This document shows, piece after piece, positions 1-7,751 of a DNA stretch of 31,510 nt. The stretch is from Bryobacteraceae bacterium. GTDB taxonomy: Bacteria > Acidobacteriota > Terriglobia > Bryobacterales > Bryobacteraceae. Under the pieces are notes generated by a model. That model was not told where the DNA came from and did not search any database. It saw only the letters and a list, made by a program, of their open reading frames with translations. Every line of letters starts with the position of its first letter. Within the stretch, counting starts at the first letter, position 1. The translations under genes were made by a program, and so were the position numbers. The stretch is taken from NCBI GenBank assembly GCA_030039005.1, contig JASHQT010000591.1, forward strand, positions 1 through 31,510. Direction: 5' to 3'.

Positions 1-205
1 TGAAGGAAATGAGAAGTGCCGCGCCAAAGTGAATCACCGTGGGCGTGCCAAATGCGCGGATCTCGCGCCTGCTGGTTGCTCCTCCCGATTGTGCGATGAG
101 CGCGATAACGACAAATTGCAAACCCGTCAGAGCTCCGGCCGATGAGCCGACTATGACGTAGAAATTCGCCCATCGGGCGAGTGCAGACAGAAGTGCCGCT
201 TCCAT
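1..205 (-). CDS. N-terminal part of a membrane protein, cut by the window edge
   Basis: Reading the minus strand from an ATG at 205-203, the frame stays open to the window edge, giving 68 complete codons. The protein begins MEAALLSALARWANFYVIVG and continues with a Gly/Ala-rich hydrophobic stretch (about residues 15-38, containing SSAGALTGLQFVVIALIAQ). A short charged turn follows (TSRREIRAF) and then a second hydrophobic stretch at the edge (TVIHFGAALLISF). This is the pattern of a small multi-pass inner-membrane protein. I have no functional assignment, although NFYVIVGSSAGALTGLQF resembles hypothetical membrane proteins I associate with acidobacteria. A -10-like hexamer TATCCT (minus strand, 218-213) lies 7 nt before the ATG and no Shine-Dalgarno sequence is visible, so the transcript may be leaderless. 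The C-terminus lies outside the window. Confidence 0.7.
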   Translation of the reverse strand, partial: MEAALLSALARWANFYVIVGSSAGALTGLQFVVIALIAQSGGATSRREIRAFGTPTVIHFGAALLISF

Positions 206-575
206 GTTGTACAGGATAGCCGCGTCTGTAGGGCACGCTTGGCCGGGCAATAGAGCCGCGGAAGACGGAGAAACGAAGCCAACGGAACCGGTCTCGAGCT
301 TCTGGTTCGTGGCTCGCTTTGGGCGTCCACTGGGTCGCTACTTCGTAATGGGGTGACCAATGATGAATTGCGCAGACGCGATTTGATAAACTTCAATCCT
401 TGCCGCAAGCGAGGTTTGAAGCCCTAACGTATTGGAGCTCCAAAAACCGTGAGCTGAGGAATTTGACCCGGCGATCTGATCAATCGCGAGGATCTGGTTG
501 CAGAAATGACTTGGAAGCGGCTGCGGGAATAGGTGTCCAATGGTAAGACCGAGCAGATTCTGGGAGAATTGAACG
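206..575. other. Divergent intergenic region, no convincing gene
   Basis: This 370-bp stretch separates the leftward membrane protein from the rightward F420 oxidoreductase gene. Short open frames exist on both strands, but none has recognisable protein character or a good ribosome binding site. An imperfect inverted repeat at 391-421 (arms CTTCAATCCT and AGGTTTGAAG, one mismatch, loop about 10 nt) lies in the middle. It has no T-run on either side, so I do not call it a terminator. Promoters for both flanking genes should be here. The only -10-like element I can point to is TATCCT at 218-213 on the minus strand. Confidence 0.5.
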
Positions 576-1412
576 GTGCGCATTGGTGTATCTTACTTTC
601 CAACCGACTATGGCATCGATATCCGCGAGTTGGCACGCGCGGCTGAGGAACGCGGCTTCGACTCGTTGCTTCTGCCGGAGCATACACACATTCCGAAGTC
701 CCGCCGGACTCCCTTTCCTGGCGGGGGAGAGTTGCCCAAAGCATATTCCCACGCCCATGACCCCTTCGTTGCGCTATCGTTTGCCGCCGCCGCCACGACG
801 AAAATCCTGCTCGGCACCGGCATTTGCCTGGTCCCCCAACGCGACCCCATCGTAACCGCGAAGTGCGTCGCAAGTCTCGACCGGCTATCGAACGGCAGGT
901 TCCTGTTCGGCATCGGCGGCGGCTGGAATGTCGATGAAATGGAGAATCACGGGGCGCGCTACGAAACGCGCTTCAAACTCATGCGGGAACGAATTCTCGC
1001 GATGAAGGCGCTGTGGACTGAGGAGGAGGCATCCTTCCATGGGGAAATGGTGAACTTCGATCCGGTCTGGTCCTACCCTAAGCCGTTACAGCGCCCCCAC
1101 CCGCCGATCCTTCTCGGCGGCTCCAGCGATTACACTCTCAAGCGCGTCGTCGAGTTCTGCGACGGCTGGCTGCCCATTGCCAGAGCAGGTTTCAACCCCA
1201 AGCAAGAGGTTGCACGCTTGCGGCAAGCCGCGGCGTCAGCGGGACGCGATTACTCGACGCTATCGATCAGCGCATTTGCCGCGCCGCCCGAAGAGGCGGT
1301 ACTGGCCGGATATCGTGAGGCGGGTCTCCAACGCGCGGTGCTTGCGATCCCCGATGTGACTCGCGACGAAATCATGAAAGTGCTCGACGATTACGCTCGC
1401 TTGGTCCACTGA
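576..1412 (+). CDS. LLM-class F420-dependent oxidoreductase (luciferase-like fold)
   Basis: This 278-residue protein has the luciferase-like monooxygenase (LLM) TIM-barrel pattern: an N-terminal strand with MRIGVSYFPTDYG, then RELARAAEERGFDSLLLPEH, TKILLGTGICLVPQRDPI, and the family hallmark FLFGIGGGWNVDEMENHG near residues 109-126. It continues with a helix rich in MRERILAMKALW and the RPHPPILLGG strand. These features fit the TIGR03619-type F420-dependent subfamily, which transfers hydride from reduced F420 in the cytoplasm; the substrate is unknown. The start is GTG, supported by GGGAGA at 562-567 with about 8 nt spacing. The next gene, a probable F420-dependent PPOX-type reductase, begins 6 nt after the stop, so the two are surely co-transcribed. 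An FMN-dependent member cannot be excluded from sequence alone. Confidence 0.9.
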   Translation: MRIGVSYFPTDYGIDIRELARAAEERGFDSLLLPEHTHIPKSRRTPFPGGGELPKAYSHAHDPFVALSFAAAATTKILLGTGICLVPQRDPIVTAKCVASLDRLSNGRFLFGIGGGWNVDEMENHGARYETRFKLMRERILAMKALWTEEEASFHGEMVNFDPVWSYPKPLQRPHPPILLGGSSDYTLKRVVEFCDGWLPIARAGFNPKQEVARLRQAAASAGRDYSTLSISAFAAPPEEAVLAGYREAGLQRAVLAIPDVTRDEIMKVLDDYARLVH

Positions 1413-1418
1413 GGATGC

Positions 1419-1862
1419 ATGCTGCGGCAACAGATCTCCGCCGCCCTCCGGAAAAAAATCACGCTCGCGCCAGTTGCCAGGCTGGCCACGATGGATGCAA
1501 AGGGAAGGCCGCACATCGTACCGATCTGTTTTGCTTACGACGGCAAGGTTTTTTTCACGGCGGTGGATCGAAAACCCAAACGGGTTCCCTCCCAGCGGCT
1601 GGTACGCGTGCGAAACATCCGTGAGGTGTCCCGCGCAGCACTATTAATCGATGAATACGACGAGGATTGGACACAGCTCTGGTATGTTCTCATCCGTGGG
1701 AACGCGAAACTGATCCCGGATTCAGCGCGTCAGCGCCGCGCCTCGGCGATTCGCAATCTTCGCGCCAAGTACCCACAATATTCTCCGGAAATGCTTCCTG
1801 ACGACGCGCCGATTATCCAAATCATTCCCAGCCGGATTACTTCCTGGGGCAAAATCGGTTAA
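1419..1862 (+). CDS. PPOX-class F420-dependent oxidoreductase (TIGR03668-like)
   Basis: This is a small single-domain protein of 147 residues with the pyridoxamine-5'-phosphate-oxidase-like split beta-barrel. The N-terminal half carries VARLATMDAKGRPHIVPICF and the strand FFTAVDRKPK, which form the flavin/deazaflavin-binding sheet. WTQLWYVLIRGNAKLI forms the later strands, and the C-terminus DDAPIIQIIPSRITSWGKIG is characteristic of the Rv0121/TIGR03668 group. Such proteins use F420 (or flavin) to reduce unknown small molecules in the cytoplasm. The ATG at 1419 lies 6 nt after the stop of the LLM oxidoreductase, with GAGGA overlapping that stop as a plausible ribosome binding site. Having two candidate F420 enzymes side by side strengthens both assignments. 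Confidence 0.88.
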   Translation: MLRQQISAALRKKITLAPVARLATMDAKGRPHIVPICFAYDGKVFFTAVDRKPKRVPSQRLVRVRNIREVSRAALLIDEYDEDWTQLWYVLIRGNAKLIPDSARQRRASAIRNLRAKYPQYSPEMLPDDAPIIQIIPSRITSWGKIG

Positions 1863-1948
1863 TCGGGTATCTGTCCAGAAACGGCTCGCCCTGCGCGCCG
1901 CGAATATCGGCCGGCTACATGACCTCGGTAGCGAGCTTGAGAAGCCGC

Positions 1949-3163
1949 TTATCGCGCGCGGCCGGCGCCGGCTGCCGCGGCCAGGATCGCTTTTTCCGGC
2001 GCCGCTCCAGAGAGCTCAGCGTGCGATTTGCGCCGGCGCAGCCACGCCGTGCCGCAGAACAGCGCGATGCCATACAGGCTGAGTTGGAGTTGTAAGAATA
2101 TTCCGCCGTGCGATACCGCCAGCAGCAGGTTCGCTCCGATGTCCAGCACCAGAATGATGCAGTAAATCACTAGCGAGTCAGCACCGCATGCCGCCACCAC
2201 GCGGGCGAACGTCGACTTGAACTTGAGCCCTTTCGCGGTTACCCATGCATGAGCCACCACGGCCAGCGCCAACAAATGGAACAAGCGGTAAAACGCCAGG
2301 TGCTGCTTGCCGGCCACCGTTCCGGGAATCCATTGCGGATCCGGTATCACTTGCAGGACGTGATGCAGCAGTGAAACGCATCGCAAGGCGAGCGATGCGG
2401 CTACCATCACGGCGGCGCTTCGCACGATCCAGGGCGAGAGGGCCAGCTTTCGCAAGCCGTCCGAGTAAAATCGCGCGCCCGCTCCGAGCACGAAGAGAAA
2501 TTGCCAGGCCAGCGGATGAAGATACAGTACCGGCACGCTCACTCGCGCGTCAATCGCCGGAATCTGGCAGGCAAGCCACAGCGCCCCCGAAGCGATAAAG
2601 GTGAGCGCGGGAGCACGCCGCAGGCCGATGGTGGCCAGCAGCAGGATGGGCGAAATCACGATGTACAGCGGTAGCAGCGAAAAGGCGACGGGCGCCCAGG
2701 TGAGCGTAAGTACCCGTAGCGCATAGCGCGCCGGGTCCTGCATCCACACATATAGTTCGCTGTCGCCCACGCGAATACCGTGCCGTGCGAGTACAGCCAA
2801 CACCATCATCGACACACCGAGCGAAATCACATGCGCCACATAAAGCCGCCCTATGCGTCGAGCCAGCTTCTTGGGAACCGAGCCGGGATTCCCGGCTTCG
2901 AACGCGCGTTGGTAAGAAGCAACCCCGATGAAACCGGACAGGAACACGAAAATTTCGGCAAAATCGCTGAAGCCGAAACGCCAGGGAGTGAGATGCGACA
3001 AAATGTTCGGCGTGATGTGATCCAGGTAAACGGCCCATAATCCCAAGCCGCGAAAAAAATCCACCGCGGCCGTTCTGGACCAGGAGCTCGCCCGTATTCC
3101 GGCGGCGCGCGCGGGCGCTGGACTCACTATGCCATCACTCGTGAGTATTCGAGCCACTCGCAC
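1949..3163 (-). CDS. OpgC-domain membrane acyltransferase
   Basis: This is a 404-residue multi-pass inner-membrane protein. After a basic N-terminus comes SRTAAVDFFRGLGLWAVYLD (about residues 28-47) and then ILSHLTPWRFGFSDFAEIFV, which holds the conserved FGFSDAAEIFVFLSG-like motif of OpgC. About ten hydrophobic helices follow, ending in a basic, Ala-rich tail. OpgC proteins add succinyl groups to osmoregulated periplasmic glucans in Enterobacteria. In acidobacteria the substrate is unknown, and the call rests on the family motif and topology. The gene starts with GTG at 3163; a second in-frame GTG twelve codons later is an alternative start. It is divergent from the citrate/tricarballylate symporter gene, and its 3' end faces the F420 pair across an 86-bp gap. 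Confidence 0.85.
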   Translation of the reverse strand: MRVARILTSDGIVSPAPARAAGIRASSWSRTAAVDFFRGLGLWAVYLDHITPNILSHLTPWRFGFSDFAEIFVFLSGFIGVASYQRAFEAGNPGSVPKKLARRIGRLYVAHVISLGVSMMVLAVLARHGIRVGDSELYVWMQDPARYALRVLTLTWAPVAFSLLPLYIVISPILLLATIGLRRAPALTFIASGALWLACQIPAIDARVSVPVLYLHPLAWQFLFVLGAGARFYSDGLRKLALSPWIVRSAAVMVAASLALRCVSLLHHVLQVIPDPQWIPGTVAGKQHLAFYRLFHLLALAVVAHAWVTAKGLKFKSTFARVVAACGADSLVIYCIILVLDIGANLLLAVSHGGIFLQLQLSLYGIALFCGTAWLRRRKSHAELSGAAPEKAILAAAAGAGRAR

Positions 3164-3343
3164 TAGTCTTGCATTCCGTGTTAAGCAGGCGGAAGGCTCT
3201 CGCGTTTGGTACGTACTGGGAGTTTTGGTACGGTTCCGCTTTTGCCGTCATCCCGCGCGTCCCTTTTCGAACAGTCCCGCCCTGCGGCCCAGGCCGTCGC
3301 CCACCCACACCGCCCATCGAACCTCTGCTACGATGACTGCACT

Positions 3344-4639
3344 TTGCCCGGGCGAAAGATCATTTCCGCGGCTGGTCCCGTGGTTCGCGTCTCCATCGGA
3401 AATTTCCTTGAGATGTACGACTTCATGGTGTTCGGCTATTATGCCGCCGACATCGGCCGCACGTTCTTCCCCAGCTCCGACGCATTTGCGTCCCTGCTGC
3501 TCTCGCTCTCCACCTTCGGCGCCGGTTTCCTGATGCGGCCGTTAGGCGCCATCGTTTTGGGCAATTACGTCGACCGGCACGGTCGCCGCCAAGGCCTGAT
3601 CCTCACACTCGCGCTGATGGCCGCCGGCACTTTGGCGGTAGCCTGCACTCCCGGTTACGCGACGATCGGCATCGCCGCTCCTGCGATCGTACTGGCCGGC
3701 CGCCTGATACAAGGCTTCTCCGCCGGCGTCGAAGTGGGCGCAGCCTCCGTTTATCTGGCCGAAATCGCGACGCCTGGCCGCCGAGGCTTCTACAGCAGTT
3801 GGCAATCGGCCAGCCAGCAGACCGCCGTCATGTTTGCCGCTTTGCTGGGCTTGACGGTTGCCCCACGCTGGGGCTGGCGCGCGCCGCTGCTCATCGGATG
3901 CTTGCTGATTCCCTTTCTGTTCTGGATTCGCGGCTCGTTGCCGGAGACCGGCGTGTTTCTCGCGCGCAGACACCATCCGTCTGTCGGGGAGATCTGGACC
4001 ACGATGCTGTCCCACGCGCGGATCGTCGTTCTAGGAACGATGCTCTCCGTCCTCACAACCGTCAGTTTTTACATGATCACGGCGTACACGCCGACCTTCG
4101 GGTCGAGTGTTCTGCATCTGGCCGCGCGCCAGGATCTTCTGATCACGTTGTGCGTCGGAGCTTCCAATTTCATCCTGGTGCCCGTGATGGGCGCGCTGTC
4201 GGATAAAGTGGGACGCCGGCCCGTGCTCGCGATCTCAGCCGCCGCCGCGCTGGTCACTGCCACGCCGCTGTACCTCTGGCTCGTCGCCACGCCGACGCCG
4301 GCCAAGCTGTTGTTCGTGGAACTTTGGTTCTCGATTATCTTTGCCAGTTGCAGCGGCGCGATGGTGCCGTTTCTCACCGAAATCATGCCCCCGAGCGTGC
4401 GCACCACGGGGTACTCACTCGCCTTCAGCCTGGCGACCGCGCTTTTCGGCGGGTTCACGCCGGCCATCACCACCGCGCTCATCCGCGCCACCGGAAGCCG
4501 CGCCATGCCCGCGCTGTGGCTATCGTTCGCCGCGCTTCTCGTGCTCACCGCTGTCGCGCTTCTCAAGAGCATTCCGCAAGAGCGCAGCGAAGCGATAAAT
4601 CCCGTGTACGAATTTGCCGAAGGGCAAGGTGGCGAATAA
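3344..4639 (+). CDS. tcuC: Tricarballylate/citrate-proton symporter, MFS MHS-type
   Basis: From a TTG at 3344 this is a 431-residue major-facilitator permease, the same length range as enterobacterial CitA/TcuC. It matches that group closely from memory: VVRVSIGNFLEMYDFMVFGY at the first helix, GFLMRPLGAIVLGNYVDRHG with GRR in loop 2-3, RLIQGFSAGVEVGAASVYLA in helix 5, ATPGRRGFYSSWQSASQQ, DKVGRRPVL after helix 8, and LTEIMPPSVRTTGYSLAFSL near helix 11. It should import tricarballylate or citrate with protons across the inner membrane. The frame is open further upstream (TTG at 3206), but that extension looks non-coding. A TACGAT hexamer lies 9 nt before the chosen TTG. The last 120 bp overlap the 3' end of tcuB on the opposite strand. 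The role is inferred from homology plus adjacency to tcuBA; citrate transport alone is the alternative. Confidence 0.88.
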   Translation: MPGRKIISAAGPVVRVSIGNFLEMYDFMVFGYYAADIGRTFFPSSDAFASLLLSLSTFGAGFLMRPLGAIVLGNYVDRHGRRQGLILTLALMAAGTLAVACTPGYATIGIAAPAIVLAGRLIQGFSAGVEVGAASVYLAEIATPGRRGFYSSWQSASQQTAVMFAALLGLTVAPRWGWRAPLLIGCLLIPFLFWIRGSLPETGVFLARRHHPSVGEIWTTMLSHARIVVLGTMLSVLTTVSFYMITAYTPTFGSSVLHLAARQDLLITLCVGASNFILVPVMGALSDKVGRRPVLAISAAAALVTATPLYLWLVATPTPAKLLFVELWFSIIFASCSGAMVPFLTEIMPPSVRTTGYSLAFSLATALFGGFTPAITTALIRATGSRAMPALWLSFAALLVLTAVALLKSIPQERSEAINPVYEFAEGQGGE

Positions 4640-5608
4640 AGCGGCCACCACCGCAAGATGAATCGCCAGCAGCGGGCTCATCGCCGCTGTCGAGCGCAGC
4701 GCCATCAGCGCCACACCGGTGACCGCACTCGCCAGCAGCAGCCCGATCAGCGCGAGATCCATGCCGTCCTGCCGGGAATCGATCACCCTTCGATCGCGCC
4801 TCAGCTTGAGCGCGAGAAGCCCCACGGGTCCTAGGATCAGCCCCACTCCGCCCATCGCACCGAGCATCACCGGAAGACTCAGGTATGCGTACGGCGCCTT
4901 CCAGCCCAAAACATTGTCATAGACCGCGGCGACAGTAGTGGAGGCGAAACATAGAAGAAACCCATAGAAGGTGAGGTGATGAAAAAGGCGCCGAGCCTGG
5001 GAGTGGCGCTCATCGGGATACGTACACCCGGCGCCGTGGCTCGATAAATTCGATAACGTCAGAACATCCTTCAGCGCCGCGAAACACGGCGCCACACGAA
5101 GTTTGCGCGTCGGCCCGCTGTCTTTCCAAAACCGCGCCAGTCCGATGGCCCAAAGTACCAGCACCAGCACGCCCATCGCGCCGAATACGCCGACCATCAC
5201 GCTGTGCGGAACGGCCGCATAGAAATCGCCGCCGTGAGTATGCGGCACAAAAATGAGGGCGACGATGGCCAGAGCAATTGCTAGCGCGCTCGTCGCCGTT
5301 GCGCCAAGAATCACGCCCGGCCGGCCATACTCGCGATACGATTCCAACCGGATCTCCGCCAACACCTTGGGCACGTTCACCGCGAATTCGTGCGGCGGCG
5401 CATATTGGCAGGCATAGAAGCACTCCGCGCAGTTGTGGCAAAGGTTCGCCAGATAGTGCAAGTCGGCTTCGGAGAAATCGAGGCGCCGCTCCATGGCCGG
5501 GAAAACCGCGCAGAACCCCTGGCAATACCGGCAGGAGTTGCAGATCGTCATCAAACGATCGCCCTCGCGAATTGGATCGTTTTGCGCGGGGCGCTCAGCG
5601 GGCGGCAC
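4520..5608 (-). CDS. tcuB: Tricarballylate utilization protein TcuB (CitB-like Fe-S/haem membrane protein)
   Basis: The 362-residue protein starts with a ferredoxin-like segment carrying two Cys groups: C23, C26, C29, C33 (CNSCRYCQGFCAVFP) and C57, C60, C63, C67 (CHNCAECFYACQYAPPHEF). Together these should bind two [4Fe-4S] clusters. The C-terminal part has about five or six hydrophobic helices, with the Cys/His-containing signature HGAGCTYPDE and HHLTFYGFLLCF resembling the haem-binding membrane half of TcuB/CitB. In Salmonella, TcuB re-oxidises the FAD of TcuA and passes electrons to the quinone pool. The gene begins with GTG at 5608 and overlaps the end of tcuA by 14 bp, so the two are translationally coupled. 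The final 40 codons are antisense to the end of tcuC. Confidence 0.9.
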   Translation of the reverse strand: MPPAERPAQNDPIREGDRLMTICNSCRYCQGFCAVFPAMERRLDFSEADLHYLANLCHNCAECFYACQYAPPHEFAVNVPKVLAEIRLESYREYGRPGVILGATATSALAIALAIVALIFVPHTHGGDFYAAVPHSVMVGVFGAMGVLVLVLWAIGLARFWKDSGPTRKLRVAPCFAALKDVLTLSNLSSHGAGCTYPDERHSQARRLFHHLTFYGFLLCFASTTVAAVYDNVLGWKAPYAYLSLPVMLGAMGGVGLILGPVGLLALKLRRDRRVIDSRQDGMDLALIGLLLASAVTGVALMALRSTAAMSPLLAIHLAVVAALFATLPFGKFVHGIYRFAALLRNALEKRDSGEHEKRGER

Positions 5609-6965
5609 GCGCGGCCTCGCTTCCCGCGATACGGCCGAACACGGTTCCGATCGTCATTCCAAACCCGGCGAGATAACCCTGTCCGAGAATGTTTCCCGCC
5701 ATCAATTCGCCGGCCGCGAACATATTCTGTCCCTCCGTCCCGTCTTGCATCACGACCTTCGCCGACTCATTCACCTTCACTCCCAGATAAGTAAACGTGA
5801 TGCCCGGCCGCAGAGGATAAGCGAAAAAGGGCGGCGTGTCGAGCGCTTGTGCCCAGTGCGACTTCGGCGGTGTGATGCCCTCCGTACGGCAGTCGTCCAG
5901 GACCGTGTGGTCGAATCGCCCCGGCCTGACGGATTGATTGAAGCACCGCACCGTGTTCTCCAGCACCTCACACGGCAGACCGCAAGCAACCGCGAGTTCA
6001 CGCATCGAGCCGGCTTGCACGGGAGGAAAAACCGAGGGCATGAATCGCCCGATTACCTTCGAATCGATGATCGACCACGCGATCTGTCCCGGCTGCTCGG
6101 CCACCAGCCGTCCCCAAATCGCGTAGCGCTTGGGCCATAAGTCTTCACCTTCATCGTAGAAGCGAACCCCGTCGCGATTGACGACGATTCCCAGCGGCAG
6201 ACAATCCAGCCGCGTAACGATGCCGCCATCGAACTTCGGCGCCCGCGCATCGATCGCTACCGCGTGACACTGTCTGGAATCTCCTACCGGCGCCGCTCCG
6301 GCCTCGAGCAGCAGCTTCAGCACGCGCCCTTTGTTGAAGGGCGTCCCGCGTATCAGAAAATTATCGGCCGCTTCGCCCCACGCCTCTTTGAGCCATTCGA
6401 CATTCGCTTCGAACCCACCAGCGGCGAACACCGCGGCCTTCGCGGAAAACTCCTTGGGAGTCCCATTCACCAGTGCTGTCGCGCTCCGGAAAACGTCTCC
6501 CTCCAAGTTCAACGCGATGACCTCGGCGTCATACAAAATCGCGATTCCCCGCCCCGCCGCCGCTTCGTAATAAGCGTTCAGCAGAGTCTTGCCGCCGCCC
6601 AGAAAGAACGCGTTCGTTCGATCGAGCTGCATCGTCCCACCCAGAGCCGGCTGAAAGCGCGCGCCATGTTCTTTCATCCAATCCTTAGAACCGGCCGACG
6701 ATCGAATCGCGATCCGCGCCAGACGCTCATCCGTCCGGCCGCCGGTCACGCGCACCAGGTCCGTCCAGTATTCATCTTCGCCGTAGTTGGCCGACATACA
6801 GCGCATGTTGCGTGTGTGACGGCTGTTGCCTCCGCGAAAATCCCGCGGCGCGGCTTCCAACACCAAAACGCGAGCTCCACGTTCGCTTGCGCTCAGTGCC
6901 GCACAGAGCGCCGCATTCCCACCGCCTAAAACGATCACATCGTAGCTGGGACGTTCCCCGGTCAA
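5595..6965 (-). CDS. tcuA: FAD-dependent tricarballylate dehydrogenase TcuA
   Basis: This 456-residue flavoprotein belongs to the fumarate reductase/succinate dehydrogenase flavoprotein family (TcuA, related to the N-terminal half of CobZ). The dinucleotide-binding motif is VIVLGGGNAALCAALSASER near residues 10-29, followed by FRGGNSRHTRNMRC. Mid-protein FAAGGFEAN and the C-terminal NMFAAGELMAGNILGQGYLA GG-type flavin contacts are also present. It oxidises tricarballylate to cis-aconitate in the cytoplasm, and TcuB takes the electrons. The start is a TTG at 6965-6963. On the minus strand TATAAT (6979-6974) lies 8 nt upstream with no ribosome binding site, which suggests a leaderless or nearly leaderless mRNA. 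Only 32 bp separate it from the divergent hydrolase gene. A CobZ role is less likely because no cobalamin genes are nearby. Confidence 0.9.
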   Translation of the reverse strand: MTGERPSYDVIVLGGGNAALCAALSASERGARVLVLEAAPRDFRGGNSRHTRNMRCMSANYGEDEYWTDLVRVTGGRTDERLARIAIRSSAGSKDWMKEHGARFQPALGGTMQLDRTNAFFLGGGKTLLNAYYEAAAGRGIAILYDAEVIALNLEGDVFRSATALVNGTPKEFSAKAAVFAAGGFEANVEWLKEAWGEAADNFLIRGTPFNKGRVLKLLLEAGAAPVGDSRQCHAVAIDARAPKFDGGIVTRLDCLPLGIVVNRDGVRFYDEGEDLWPKRYAIWGRLVAEQPGQIAWSIIDSKVIGRFMPSVFPPVQAGSMRELAVACGLPCEVLENTVRCFNQSVRPGRFDHTVLDDCRTEGITPPKSHWAQALDTPPFFAYPLRPGITFTYLGVKVNESAKVVMQDGTEGQNMFAAGELMAGNILGQGYLAGFGMTIGTVFGRIAGSEAARAAR

Positions 6966-6973
6966 TCTTTGTC

Positions 6974-6979
6974 ATTATA
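6974..6979 (-). promoter_or_regulatory. Consensus -10 hexamer directly before tcuA
   Basis: The minus strand reads TATAAT at 6979-6974, 8 nt before the TTG start of tcuA. A good -35 box is not visible at the usual distance. If used, transcription would begin within a base or two of the start codon. Confidence 0.5.
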
Positions 6980-6986
6980 GGTGGCG

Positions 6987-6992
6987 TAGAAT
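6987..6992 (+). promoter_or_regulatory. -10-like hexamer before the exported hydrolase
   Basis: TAGAAT lies 5 nt before the ATG at 6998. No ribosome binding site is seen, and the -35 region would fall inside the tcuA start. It forms a back-to-back pair with the tcuA -10 within a 32-bp gap. Confidence 0.4.
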
Positions 6993-6997
6993 CGATC

Positions 6998-7735
6998 ATG
7001 TCCATGAACCCAAGACTTCAGTGGCTGCCATGTTCCTTCGTCATAGCCCTTGCCAGTTTCGCCATCCAGCCCGTTGCCGCCGAGCTGTTGGAAAAAACCG
7101 CCAAGGTCGGCGACGTCACTGTTCACTACAAGGTCGTGCTTCCCAACAACTACGATCCTGCGAAGACATACCCTGCCATTCTGGCTTTCGGTGGAGGTCC
7201 CCAGGAGATGAAGATGGTCGATAGTGTTCTCGACCGCAACTTGCGTCCAGAGGCTGAGAAACGCGGCTACATCGTGATCGCTCCGGCCGCGCCCAACGAT
7301 CAGTTGTTTTTCGAGGGAGGCGAGCGCATCTTCCCGGAATTTTTGAAAATGATGCTCGCGAATTACAAGATCGAACATAACAAGTTCCACATCGCGGGGC
7401 CCTCCAACGGCGGCATAGCCGCGTTTCACGTGGCGGCGCTCAATCCTGACTACTTCTTGTCGATTACCGCGTTCCCCGGCTACATGTGGGAGCCCAGCCC
7501 GGCCAAGCTTCTGGCGATTTCCAAAATGTGCGTCTTCATGTACGTCGGCGAGAATGATCCCTACATGTGGCACGACGAAATGAAACAGGAAGCCGAATGG
7601 CTGAGCGCGAAAGGGACCATCGCGCGCTATACCGTCGAGAAGGGCCAGCCGCACCGGATGGAAACCTTAGCCGGCGCCAACGCGGGCCGCTTGTTCGATG
7701 GCTTTGAGGAAGCCCGCCAGGGTTGCAGCAAATAG
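6998..7735 (+). CDS. Exported alpha/beta hydrolase
   Basis: From the ATG at 6998 the protein has 245 residues. It opens with a signal peptide (about residues 1-28: SMNPRLQWLPCSFVIALASF then ending PVAA). The mature part is an alpha/beta hydrolase of the PHB-depolymerase/dienelactone-hydrolase type, with the nucleophile elbow G-P-S136-N-G, a candidate acid D187 in GENDPYMW, and H219 in GQPHRM. The oxyanion region is ILAFGGGPQE. It probably hydrolyses an ester in the periplasm; the substrate is unknown. An ATG two codons later is an equally good start, and the upstream open extension is antisense to tcuA and rejected. The next gene starts 16 nt after the stop, so a shared transcript is likely. 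Confidence 0.8.
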   Translation: MSMNPRLQWLPCSFVIALASFAIQPVAAELLEKTAKVGDVTVHYKVVLPNNYDPAKTYPAILAFGGGPQEMKMVDSVLDRNLRPEAEKRGYIVIAPAAPNDQLFFEGGERIFPEFLKMMLANYKIEHNKFHIAGPSNGGIAAFHVAALNPDYFLSITAFPGYMWEPSPAKLLAISKMCVFMYVGENDPYMWHDEMKQEAEWLSAKGTIARYTVEKGQPHRMETLAGANAGRLFDGFEEARQGCSK

Positions 7736-7751
7736 GTCCGGTCTGGACGCC

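Noticed and set aside
391..421. Inverted repeat as an intrinsic terminator
   Set aside because: One arm mismatch, no T-run, and position between divergent genes where a terminator is not needed.
3206..3343. 46-codon N-terminal extension of the symporter
   Set aside because: The extension is Pro/Arg/Ser-rich with no membrane or signal character. Starting at 3344 gives the CitA length and N-terminus.
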